Shown here: positions 13,085 through 24,300 of the stretch, piece by piece
Layout of the letters: each line of letters starts with the position of its first letter
How positions within the stretch are numbered: position 1 is the first letter of the stretch
Assembly: GCA_030248065.1 (NCBI GenBank)
Contig: JASAMV010003555.1
Location: 32,875 to 96,874, forward strand
From: Rhynchonema sp. JSB1_4
Taxonomy: Eukaryota > Nematoda > Chromadorea > Monhysterida > Xyalidae
Length of the DNA stretch: 64,000 bases
Direction of reading: 5' to 3'
Position numbers and translations under genes: made by a program
The notes under the pieces: generated by a model
The model's input: only the letters and a program-made list of their open reading frames with translations
Told to the model about the DNA's origin: nothing
Databases searched by the model: none

Positions 13085-14448
13085 ATGGCCGCACCAAATT
13101 TGACCATTCGCCTTGGATATCCCAACCCATTTCCACCGTTTCGTTTTTATTGCGGGTTTGATTCCCGTTTATTAGTTACGCGAAAATGTCCGAGTCCGGG
13201 AATACTGCCTGAATTTATACGCATAGTGTTCCGATTGGCAGGCGTAAACTTCGAGCTGGTCGATTTTCGAAATGAATCATTTGAGGCCGCTTCTAATGCA
13301 GTTATCAATGGCACGGTGCATTCGGCAGTGACTGATTTTAGCGACAGCCAAGATATGTGCGTTTGCTTCCCAGTAATTTGTTTTTTGTGTTTACATTTAT
13401 TTATCAGTTTTGGGTTTTGCCAAAGCACATGAACGTACACAAGAACGTGTCAACACATACCTAAGAAAAGCCTTACCGCATTTACCACGCAAGGTATTTT
13501 CTATCGCCATGTTTCAGCCTAACTTCATATCCGGTACCCGGTTGGTCAACGCACGTGGTGGTCGTGGGAACCGCGAATGCTCCAAACGATCTCTTCTACG
13601 AGGCCACATCAGTTTTCAAGGCTTTCGGCAACTGGCTGTGGCTGGCTGTTGTCTTGACCTTTATCGTCGTCAAAATCCATTCCAATCTCGTTGCCAAATG
13701 TCTAGGGACACAAGCGTTGACACGAACTGTCAGTCAATGCCTGCTTGTCTTGGTTGCTGGTCTGTTTGTGACCATGTTCATTGGGCTCTACCGGTCTGGC
13801 CTGTTGTCCAACATTCTACTCTCTAAGCCTGTTTATCAATTCGAGAACTTCGACGAATTAATCACCCTGCTGAAACACGAAAAGCTCAAACTTCTTGTTT
13901 CTAGTTTTTATGCCGCTCTGACCCGCGAATTGAACACAACGGAAAGTCGACAGTTGTTGCAGTTTATTCCAGAACATAAAAATTACGTCAGAACTAACCA
14001 ACTTCTCGTGCAAAATCGAGAAGAGGTACAACGCGGTCGCGCTGTGTTTTTGGCAGAGGACATTTACGTGGCCGGGCATGCTGACCTGATGTGCGATCTT
14101 CGAACCATGAACATTCACAAGATCCCTCCGATCAAGATGGCGGGTATGATTTTCAATCGCAATGTTTCACCAGTACTTCGCAAACGCATCAATCAAGCGA
14201 TAACCGAGAGTCTAGAGGCTTCACTGACTATTGCAAAGCGATATTATGACCAGGCGGAACTGACCAGTCGATGGGCCTGTGCAAATAGTCCTGGACATCA
14301 CGAACAAGCGGACGCTGTGTCGGCCTTACGATTACAAAATATGCTCGGCATGGGGATTGTGTTGGCCGTTGGCTTGATTCTAGCATTCTGCGCTGGATTG
14401 GTTGAATTCGTTTTCTTCTACACTCCCCGCCAATTGTTTCATTCGTGA
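13085..14448 (+). CDS. Divergent ionotropic glutamate receptor-like channel 1
   Basis: Two exons, 13085-13356 and 13518-14448, giving 400 residues. Order seen: a ligand-binding half S1 (TIRLGYPNPFPPFRFYC through FELVDF and VHSAVTDFSD), the conserved VVVVGTANAPND segment, membrane span M1 (FGNWLWLAVVLTFIVVKIH), a linker of only about 20 residues, span M3 (LLVLVAGLFVTMFIGLY then RSGLLSNIL), S2 (FENFDELITLL through PVLRKRINQAI), and span M4 (GIVLAVGLILAFCAGLV). This is the iGluR/IR topology without an amino-terminal domain and with little room for the usual pore loop. The SYTANLAAFL-type gating motif is replaced by GLYRSGLLSNIL. No signal peptide is visible and an acceptor-like CAG abuts the ATG, so an upstream exon may exist. 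Variant receptor function (chemosensory?) is inference. Confidence 0.75.
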
Positions 14449-14689
14449 CCGGTGCATTTAACAGCATGGTTGTTTACGTGTGCCCACAAAACTGGATTTG
14501 CTGTATTTGATTACCGATTCGTTATACAGACCTGCGTGTTTTCTCAGGAGTTTTGTAAAACTGCCGGAAGGATGTTCACAACTTCTTGTTGTTGGACATC
14601 ACTGACCGCGGAACGTTATAAACATGATCTACAAATGACCAGCACAAAAGCACACCAAAATTACACTAATGGGCCCCAACAGGAGAACT

Positions 14690-15470
14690 ATATGCGGGCG
14701 GAGACTTGTACTTGGCGTTCTCCGATACGTTTCAGTCTGACTTCACATCCGGTACTTGTTGTGGCTGTGGGAACAGCAAACGCACCTAACGATGTCTATC
14801 ACCAAGCCACGTCAATTTTCTACGCTTTCGGCAACTGGATCTGGTTGGCCGTTGTGATCACCTTCATCACGGTCAAGGTACATACATTCAAAACTCGTTG
14901 CCAAATGCATGGCAGCACAGGCATATGGGCCCGTACTGTCAGTGAAAGTTTGCTGGCGTTATCTGTGGTCTGTTTGTGACCACGTTCATTGGGCTTTACC
15001 GGTCTGGCCTGCTGGCCAAGATTCTGCTCACTATGCCGGTTTACCAATTCAACTTAGTAACCCTTGTCCAACAAGAAAAGGTCAAATTCCTTGCTCATAC
15101 AAAAAGCTTTTATGCGATGCTGGCCCGCCAACAGAACACAACCGAATGTCGAAAGCCGGTTGCAGTTTATCCGCCCCACCCCAGAACATGACGGCTACAT
15201 CGGAACCTCATCGGAACCGGTCTAACTTGCCATGAAAGATCAGTTTGAAATTCAAAACGGTCGCGCTGTGTTTCCGACAAAAACCAGCGGTCGTCGTGTA
15301 GGCCGGGTATGCCAATGTCACGTGTGACGTGCGTTCAATGAACGTTCACGGAGTCCTTTCAATGAAAATGAGGGCACAATTTTCAATCGCAATGTTTCGC
15401 CGTTGATCAATCAAGCGATTCGGCCCACCCAGCTACAGAATAATATACCGCATGTAACTTATTACCTGAA
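14690..15470 (+). pseudogene. iGluR-like copy 2, decayed
   Basis: Sequence between the two intact paralogues matches their second exon: VVAVGTANAPNDVYHQATS, FYAFGNWIWLAVVITF, then GLYRSGLLAKILL in another frame. It has an in-frame stop after the M3 start, several frameshifts, deletions in S2 and no first exon or M4. It is a relic of the tandem duplication that produced this trio. Confidence 0.8.
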
Positions 15471-15729
15471 GAGGACAGCAGAGGTTGGTGAGGTCCAAAA
15501 ATAAATACATTAGGTACCTGTGCTGTAAGCTGATACGAGGTTAAACGTTAAACTTGACCAAACATTCTATCAATAAAATAAAACAGCAGCTGGCTTGCTT
15601 CGTTTGTTTGCTCGCCAGGTACAGCGCTGTTTACTGTCGCACATACGTAGACCGCTCCGTTTAATTGCGCAATTCTCACTTCTCAATTAAGCGTTTAACT
15701 GGGCAATAAAGCAACAGTGCCGGTCCAGT

Positions 15730-17099
15730 ATGGCAACAAACTTAACGCTTCGTGTGGCCTATCCTCCGGATTTTCCGCCCCTCCGGTTTCATTGTGGTTT
15801 CGATTCCCAGCTTTTGGTGACACCACGTTGCCCCAGTCCCGGATTTGCGGTCGAAATTATTGGGCTGATCCTTCGATTAGCTGACGTGGACTTTGAGTTG
15901 GTCGACTTCAGAGATCAGACAGCTGACGCAGTCTTCAAGGCACTACACAGCGGTGCCGTGCACTCGGCTGTGTACACAACTGATAACTTGAACGACGATC
16001 TGTTAGTCCATCTTATACAAGAATTAGGTTTGCATAAGTTCACTTCCCTTTCTGTGTTTACACTATATGTTGAACACGGTTGTCAAATGCTATAAGCAAT
16101 ATCTGAGAATCTGTTCTTGATCAAACCTTACCGTCTTGCAGCCTGCATTCATATCCGGTGCCCGGGTTTTCGTGGCATTCACTTATCGTGGGCACAGCAA
16201 ATGCTCCTAACGATTTCTATCACCAAGCGACGTCCGTTTTTAATGCTTTCGGCAACTGGCTCTGGGTGGCTGTTGTGCTCACGTTCTGCACGGTCAAGAT
16301 ACATTCAAAGCTCGTTGCCAAATGCATGGCCGCGCAAGCATGGACCCGAACTACCAGTGAATGTCTGCTTGTCTTGGTTGCTGGTCTGTTTGTGACCATG
16401 TTCATTGGGCTCTACCGGTCTGGTCTGTTATCGAACATTCTTCTCGCTAGACCTGCTTATCAATTCGAGAACTTCGATCAGTTGATAACGCTTCTGGAAC
16501 AAGGAAAGGTCAAGCTTGTAATCTCCGACTGGTATGTCGATTACATACGAAGTGTGAACACAGCCGAAGGCCGGAAGTTGATGTCTCTGAGTCAGGAAAG
16601 TCAACTCCACTACGAATACGGACACCCGACTGATCTTTTCACGAAACACCGCGCCGAGATCGAAGACGGTCGTTTCGTGTTTTTTGCGTCAAGCTTTTTC
16701 CTGAACGCCAATGCGAAACACATGTGCAACCTGCGAGCGGTGGAAATCCCTGAAATTCCTTCTTTCGAAGTTGCGGGTTTGATTTTCAATGGCAATATTT
16801 CACACGCGATGATGAATCGAATAAATCTGGCCATCACGGAGACAGTGCAGGGTGCACTGACGATCGTCGAGCGATATGACAGACAGGCACGACTTGCAGG
16901 TCATTGGGCGTGTGCCAATAAATCTGAAGTCAAAACACACCCGGCAGCGCCATCGCCTCTTGGCATTGCTAATGTGCTTGGTTTGGGCGTGGTGTTACTT
17001 TTTGGTCTGATGCTGGCTTTTTGCGCTTCAATTCTTGAAACTGCGCATCATTACTGTGCGGTGACTGTCACTCACATGTTTGACCTAACTGGCAACTGA
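15730..17099 (+). CDS. Divergent ionotropic glutamate receptor-like channel 2
   Basis: Exons 15730-16001 and 16142-17099, 409 residues, with exon 1 exactly as long as that of the first copy (272 nt) and the same phase-2 intron. S1 reads LTLRVAYPPDFPPLRFHC through FELVDFRDQ; then HSLIVGTANAPND, M1 (FGNWLWVAVVLTFCTV), M3 (LLVLVAGLFVTMFIGLYRSG), S2 (YQFENFDQLITLLEQGK to MNRINLAITETVQ) and M4 (GVVLLFGLMLAFCASIL). The spans are far better conserved between copies than S1 and S2, as expected of paralogues with the same architecture but different ligands. As in copy 1, no N-terminal domain, signal peptide or clear pore loop is visible. Confidence 0.77.
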
Positions 17100-18297
17100 T
17101 ACCATAAGTTCTGTACCAGAGCGTGTAACAGTTTTTGCTGATTTCGTCTACTGTGGGCGGTGGAAGGGGTTCCGACCGATCCTGCGCGCGTGCATAAACG
17201 TCTCGTGTGATCTGTGTGCGCTTTGCACTTCGCTCTGTGTGCGGTCACTGCTTGTTTTGCGTTGCCACGCATTCCATTTTACGTACTGTGAATTACCTAC
17301 ATTGCTGTCGTTCGTTATCTGACCGACGTCGTCTGATTTGTAATTGCGTGTGCTTTATGCTCATATATTATCATTGAGTTCCTTTGGACTGTATCACATC
17401 CTTTGACGGTGTTTTGTTTTGGTAATTGATCGGCAAGCTGGGTATATTCGCAGTACTTAGATTGCTGTCTATTCACCGTTTGCTTCCGTTACCTGCGTCC
17501 TGAGCAAAACAAGTATAATGATGGTACTCATTATTGCGTTGTCATGTTAGTACCATTGCCCTGGATAAAAACAAACAAATTGAATTGAACTGACCACCCA
17601 TACCAAACACACTGTTGGAATAAAATGCATTTTGACGAGTTTGCTCGTCTATCAGGTGCAGTCGTTTTTTTTTCACGACAGTTTGGCCACACATTTTAGA
17701 TACCTACCCAAAACACTTTACGTGCTCAAACTCAAAATTCAGTAACAATACCAAGCGGCAGCTACACGCTAACGCAAAGATTTTCATTGTCTTACCACTG
17801 TATGAGCGCGTGAGCACGTATCATTCAGAGCACAAGCGGTCAAAACGTTTTGAGACACGTCTACCACCTGTGGCTGTACTATTTCGATAAGCAGCAAAGT
17901 GATACAAATCAGAGACTAATTCAAGTGCGAAAATAAGCCGTAATGCAAAGAGTCGGCCATACGGGCACAAGAGTAACATGAAAGCTTACAATGTAGTTCA
18001 CAATGTTTGCATTTACTGAAAAAGGTGTCATTCATTGATAAACATGTTGGCAAAGAAAGTAGTCAGACAAAAAGACACGTGCACCATGTACGTACAGATA
18101 CATATATGACCGTGACTGTACCACAGTTATCAATACATGGGCGCACTAAATCGTAATTCAAACACAACACGCTTTGTGCAGCATGACCAGCCCACAAGCA
18201 GCAGCATGTGAGATTGGTGCAGGTAATGGTGTTCACCAATAAACCAGACTAGAATTGAAAATCACTCACAGACTATGACCTAACCAGTTACTCATAG
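17100..18297. other. Intergenic, nothing recognised
   Basis: AT-rich non-coding sequence between the second iGluR-like gene and DSL-like gene 4. No exon, tandem repeat or inverted repeat stood out. Confidence 0.4.
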
Positions 18298-20952
18298 ATG
18301 TTCCGCATCGTGGTATTCTTGATTGGTTTGAGTGCCTCATCGGGCTTTCTACCGTCCGAGTTCAATGTTGGAGCAAGGGCGCTCCAAGCGCCGGGTGACA
18401 ACATTTACGAACTGAAGGTCACCCACAGGCGTGTCTACACGAAAGACAATAAGTCGTTTCACGAGGTGTTCGAGGATTTCTATGACGAAAAGACGCAATG
18501 TCAGATAGATCATGATGATCCGAGTACGAACGATGACAAACGATGTGCTGTGAAATTCCAGTCCACGTTCGCGATGGTTGACGATGACGAGTGAGTGCAC
18601 GCATTGGCGAAGCCTCGTGTGTCCCACAGCATGACACTCTTTTTATCTGATTGAGTCGATCTCATTGTTGTCCTTAACAGTGGTGCTGCGATGAAGCCCC
18701 CAAAATGAGAAAACAAAAGAAAGTACGTGACTCGATCTGATGTACTCACTCTGACGATAACCTAGGTGTCTATAAAAACCGGCAGGTTTCACAAACACAA
18801 CGCTCACAACGACAACCACTGAATTTCAAACAGGTCAAGGCTGATTTTAGCTTTAGGACGGTTCTAAACGACACAACACTGAGCCAGCTGTGCAGCATTG
18901 AAAGAGACATGAACGAATGTGCCATTCTCAACACCACTCAACACCCCAGTGGACCATTGCAAGACGTATTTCTGTCGGTGCGTTCGTTTTTTTTCACCAT
19001 TGCATTCGGGTCAAAAGAAACTTTTGGCGTTGTCTAATTTCAGAGAAACAGCAGGGTCAGTCAGCTGGACATGACCGTCATATTAGAGGGCATCAACAGC
19101 GATGATGATCCGATCACGGGAACAGGCAAATTGACCGCAGATGCACCAGATAAACTTGAATGGACGTGTAAAGGCGCAACGAGAAAAAACACTGACTTTC
19201 CGGTCAACGTGAATTTTCCCAAAAATCCAAAAAGGTGTTTCCAGAAAAGTTTATAGTATCTTGCTGAGCTGAGAATAGTAGGCCAAAGCTTCCAAATATT
19301 TCTTTTTAGCGTCGCATTGATGTATGAAATCGGTTACACGATGGGATGCAGAGATTCCAACAAATACACCGAATATTGTAACAAGACGTGCGTGGCTCAG
19401 CTTGGCGAGAAAGACTACGATCTCATGTGCCCGTACAGAACGTGCACCCAATGTGATCCATGCACGGGCGATAATAGATGTTGCGACGGTTTCTGCAAAA
19501 TATCGTTTGAAGGTAATGTACAGTGTGGAGAATGAACTGTATTTCATTGTTTGGTCAAACAAGTTTGCTTTTTGTGAGAATGATTATTGCGATTTTTCAG
19601 GTGAAATCAAATGCGTCTCAAAGCTAGATATCGCCAGCTGTCTGCGACTGAAAAAAGTGAGTGCTTTTTATTGAATGTGTTGTGGAGTAGAATCACCGGC
19701 AGACAAAGTGGGCTCAACTGATGCTTTGAGCGCCTTTGATTCATTGATTAAATTGTAGTGTCTTCTGTTGAATAAGGATTTAGTAGTATACGTCATTTTC
19801 AGCCGACCACAACCAAGCCCCCAACAACCACCACCACTGCGTGTCCACCCTGTCCCACAACAACAACTATCACAACAACACCCTGCCCCACAACAACAAC
19901 ATCAACAACAACAACACCAGCAACAACCACAACAACATTTGCAACAACATCCGAGACAACACCAGCCAGTGCTTGTCCGCCAGCGGCAGTGTGGTGGCAC
20001 GATTGGCTCGCTTTGCTCTTGCTGCTTATCGGAGTGCTCATATTTTTGTTGCTGCTGTTGTTGTGGACGTGTTGCCAGTGGAGAAAGGAGAAGAAGTGGG
20101 TTTCATTGATTGATATTGATTGAGTGATCAAAAACCAACTTACCCCATGTTTAGGAAACGCAAAAGGATGCGAGAGCGGTTGGAACGTTTCGAGCAACAG
20201 CAGAAACAGTCCATCACCACCCTTCACTCAATGATGGCACCACAACCAATCGCGCCCGGCGGGAACGGCACGCCGATTCACTCTGAGCCGAGTATGCTGG
20301 CTCCGGCACTGAATCGTACGTCGACTTTTGCTAGATTTTATTTCGAGTTCGTATTGATTTTGTGATACCTTTTCTTGAACGTGAATCATTCAACTAATTT
20401 TTACGCCAATTCATATTCAGGCGAATCGAACCAGGCGGTACGTGGTCCAGCTATACTCGGGTTTTCTGGTTTCAGTTATCACATATTTTAAAGCTTTTTT
20501 GTTGTGCTTAGTGTATTTCTCCCAACAATGATCAAGTATTCGCACAATCAGGCTATCCAAATGCTGTTCAGCAATAGCCCGCCGGGGTCCGTTAGTCGAT
20601 CACGTGACCGCTCGCTACGATCATCCGCCCAATCAGAGGTTCGAGCGCATCATTCAAATTAATTTACACATCTCTTGGAAAACATCAAATTTTGTTGATC
20701 AGGTGATCGCTCTGTTAGGCCAAGATCCAACTTTTAACAACATTCTCTAATTTTCAGACCTGGATCCCGCCCGAGAGCGCCAGTTCGATCGGTGGTGCAG
20801 TGCAGGTGCACAGTCCGTACCACCGCCAGCACCAACAATGGGGCGGTGACAATGTGACCGGTCGACAGCACCCGCCTCTGCACAGGAGTGACCCGCCACA
20901 ATACGGCACGCCGCAACGAACGAGCACCAACCAGCCGGTAGCGTATGTGTGA
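18298..20952 (+). CDS. DSL-like membrane protein 4 with long cytoplasmic tail and PPxY motif
   Basis: Ten exons: 18298-18590, 18857-18977, 19044-19234, 19310-19512, 19601-19656, 19803-20095, 20155-20315, 20421-20437, 20537-20638, 20758-20952; 543 residues, phases all closing (exon 9 acceptor less certain). Signal peptide, motif THRRVYT, CSIERDMNEC, a beta-rich segment to FPVNVNFPKN, DSL-like block (LMYEIGYTMGC, YCNKTC, CTQCDPCTGDNRCC), linker, a Thr/Pro stalk with CPPCP-type pairs, and a membrane span (LALLLLLIGVLIFLLLLLLW) followed by CCQWRKEKK. Unlike its paralogues it continues into a tail of about 190 residues: basic coiled segment (RMRERLERFEQQQKQ), Ser/Arg-rich part (SRSRDRSLRSS) and a C-terminal part with DPPQYGTP. 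PPxY recruits WW-domain proteins, including NEDD4-type ubiquitin ligases, which control DSL ligand traffic in other animals; the link here is inference. Confidence 0.78.
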
Positions 20953-21320
20953 TGTGGGTGTTTTTTTTACGATTTTCAATTTTAGCTTTTATTCAATGCA
21001 CACTCTTTTTCATTGTGAACTAAAGGAATTGCCGCTGGATATACTGAATATTACGCAAAGGTTCCTTTGTCCAGCTGATTTTATTTTCACATACATAAAT
21101 AGGAAATTTTTGCAACCGACGTTTTTGTTGCCAAGTGCTGTGCTGTGCACTCGCTATTGTAATCACTGCCGTAACCTTTTTACCGTGTTTTATCTGCCGT
21201 ATTTGAGCTGTCGACTTTCTTCATTTATTTTGTTGTCGAGTGAAGTTTATCGCAATTTTATCACAATCAAATATTGTGCAATAATTCAGTACATGTACTG
21301 TAAATATTTGTAAATTTTAA

Positions 21321-24300
21321 TCACCAATCCGAATAAATGTTCCCGTTGGTGCTATGATTATTGCTGGCGTGTGCCGGATGCGTCGGATCATAGGTTCGGG
21401 ATCGGTGCATAATTACGGGTCGATGCGACCCGACCTTCTCGAAAATGAAAGTCGTCATTTTGCCATCTGGAGGGCTTACTGCCACTTGGATAGGTTGCGA
21501 TCGTGACTCTGTTTGCACCTTGTCAGGTTCACCTGCTGATTCAGGCACTTGTTGTGTTATTGCACTGCTGTCTTCATCTTCCTTTTTGTCCACAGAAGAC
21601 TGAGTTTGTGTGTGTGGTTGTTCAACAGCTGATGTTTCACTATTTGTCATGCTTGCAATGGCCGGCAGGGTCACCGAGCGTCTATGATGTGTTTGTGAAA
21701 CATCAGGGTACCCGGCAGCATTGCGTGCCGCGTCCAGGGCAGCTTTGCGCTTGGCGCGACGTTGCGTCTCGAACCCGTGCTGCATGTGCTCGCAGATGGA
21801 CGCGATCAGTTGACGCCAGGCTGTCGCCGACTCGCGGACCTGAGAAATCAGGGTCAGGATTAGGTTCACTGATTAGTTGGTGTGGTGTGACGTATATGTG
21901 TATCTTGGATTTATGGGAAGTGGGTGAAAATGCAGTGCGCGTGTACCTACTCGGTCGCAAATTCGGTGATCGGATCGGACCGGAACCGCACCTGCGGCTG
22001 CGCCTGTTCAAGTGAAGAAATCAAAAAGTCACTTCACTTTCCAAGACATTTCTGATTTTATAAGACAACCAAAATTTAAAATTATGTTTCTCTATATAGC
22101 CTTTGGAACACACGAAATGTATACCTGTTTCATAGCCGGACACTCTCTGACCCAGGTCTCGGCGAGCAGAACGCCAAAATCATCGAAATGTATCGCTTTC
22201 ACTCCATAGGAGTCAGCCAACCACGAATGTTTCCGACCGAATCGTTCAATCGCCGTGGTGAAGATTGATGAACGGTCGATATTGCCGATAACATCATCAA
22301 GAAACGCAACCTGAATTAGGAAGGCCACTGGTATCAGTCTCAGGTGTATTGTACAGTACAAGCGGTAATTTTTCGCTGTTATTGGCGCAAAAAAATCCCG
22401 AATTAACCCGGGGTTCAAGCGGCATGTACCCTTAAAGCGGGAAACCGTATATCTCATGCTTGCTTTTTTACTACGCAGTTAGACTGTTTATGTCCAACGG
22501 TCACAAAAAGAACGATCAAACGAGATAAACCACGTTAAAACTGTCAGAATTTATCTTTGAAAAGTTGCTTTCAGGAACAAACGCGAGGTTGTGCCCACTT
22601 ATGTACGCTCAGCCTTTTGATCATGAAAGGCAGTGAGACTGAGACAAGAACCAGCTCGCAGATGAAACCTTTGTGAAACATTTCACACGTGGCTGTTGGT
22701 TGACGAGCTGGTTGGATTCCCTACCAAATGTTCTGCCGTTGCCTGATCAAAAGGGGGAACGTAAGTCGGCACAAGCTCGGGTCTGTTCCCGAAAGCAAAT
22801 TTTTAAACATTAATTCTCAGCATTTCATTTTGTTTGAACGATGTTTTTGTGATCACTCATCGTATATAGTCACATTTTATTGCGAAAGGCCGGATTCTGA
22901 GAGCATGCGATATCCGGTTGCCCGGTTTAAGTACTGAAGTCAGCATGTATTCGGCATGATTTGTAAAAATGCGGTATGCATGCTGCGTGATTTGTAACCA
23001 CGCGGCATCTATGTGGCATAAAGTTAACCACGCGGCACGAATGCGACATGATTTGTAATCATGCGGCATGCATGCTGCGTGATTTGTAACCGTGCGGCAT
23101 GCATGCTGCGTGATTTGTAACCATGCGGCATGCATGCTGCGTGATTTGTAACCATGCGGCACGCATGCTGCGTGATGTATAACCACGCGGCATGAATACG
23201 ACATGATTTGTAACAACGCGCCATGAATGCGACATGATTTGTAACCACGCGGCATAAATGCGATATGATTTGTAACCATGCTGCATGAATGCGACATGAT
23301 TTGTAACCTTGCGCCATAAATGCGACATGATTTGTAACCATGCGGCACGAATGCGACATGATTTGTAACCATGCGGCACGAATGCGACATGATTTGTAAC
23401 CATGCGGCACGAATGCGACATGATTTGTAACCATTCGGCACGAATGCGACATGATTTGTAACCATGCGGCACGAATGCGACATGATTTGTAACCATGCGG
23501 CACGAATGCGACATGATTTGTAACCATGCGGCACGAATGCGACATGATTTGTAACCATGCGGCATGAATGCGACATGATTTGTAACCATGCGGCATGTGC
23601 GGCATGATTTCCAACTATCCGGCATTCATGCCAATATGTTGCGGCATGTTTGCAAATTTAGTCCCATACATGCCGTATGGTTGCAAATCATGCCGCATTC
23701 ATGCCGCATGGTCGCAAATTATGCCGAATTCATGTTACATAATCCCGGATGGTTGCAATGTCGCATAAAGATCAAATACTGCTTCAATCAAATACGAGTT
23801 CAAAAGAGTACCATTCCGCTTGAATCCCGGATTCATTCAAGATATTTTTCGAGAAAGGTCAAATCATGCGCCATGAATGCCTCATCGGCATCAGCACTTA
23901 CAGATTACCACGCCGCTTAAATCCCGGATTAATCCGGAATGTACCATCTTGTAAAAAACACCCAAAAATTATCACAGGTATTGCAGTTTTGTGGCTGTCC
24001 AAACTGCAGGATGTGGACGTCGTCAGGCGCCAACACTTCTTTGGGATTTCAATCAAGACCAACCAAACCACTAACCAAAAACCTTGCGTGTGAAGTGATT
24101 CCATTGAGCGATGCAGCCTTGTGCGCCATTTCTTCACTTGACGAGCCAGACCTGGGTCTCGATCCTGCGCCACCCACCGGCCCAGACGTAGGGGCCAGAT
24201 GACTCTCATCCAATTTGAACGCCCTCTCAACATTTTGATTCACACCCGCAAAATTGTGTATCACTCTCACAATTGTTGACACCAACGCTTGACGATTGCG

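Noticed and set aside
19768..20109. Gln/Pro-rich and Asn-rich frames over the stalk exon of DSL-like gene 4
   Set aside because: Alternative frames of ACA-rich Thr codons; only the Thr/Pro frame joins the neighbouring exons and continues into a membrane span.
21886..22015. GC-rich segment that looked like an additional globin exon on minus
   Set aside because: No splice choice gives a length divisible by three, and helix G joins helix H in frame without it. An alternative exon remains possible.
22857..23625. Overlapping open frames up to 239 codons (and up to 254 codons in 60598-61411)
   Set aside because: Three-frame readings of a 31-bp minisatellite inside a globin intron; the peptides are the same repeat in shifted frames.
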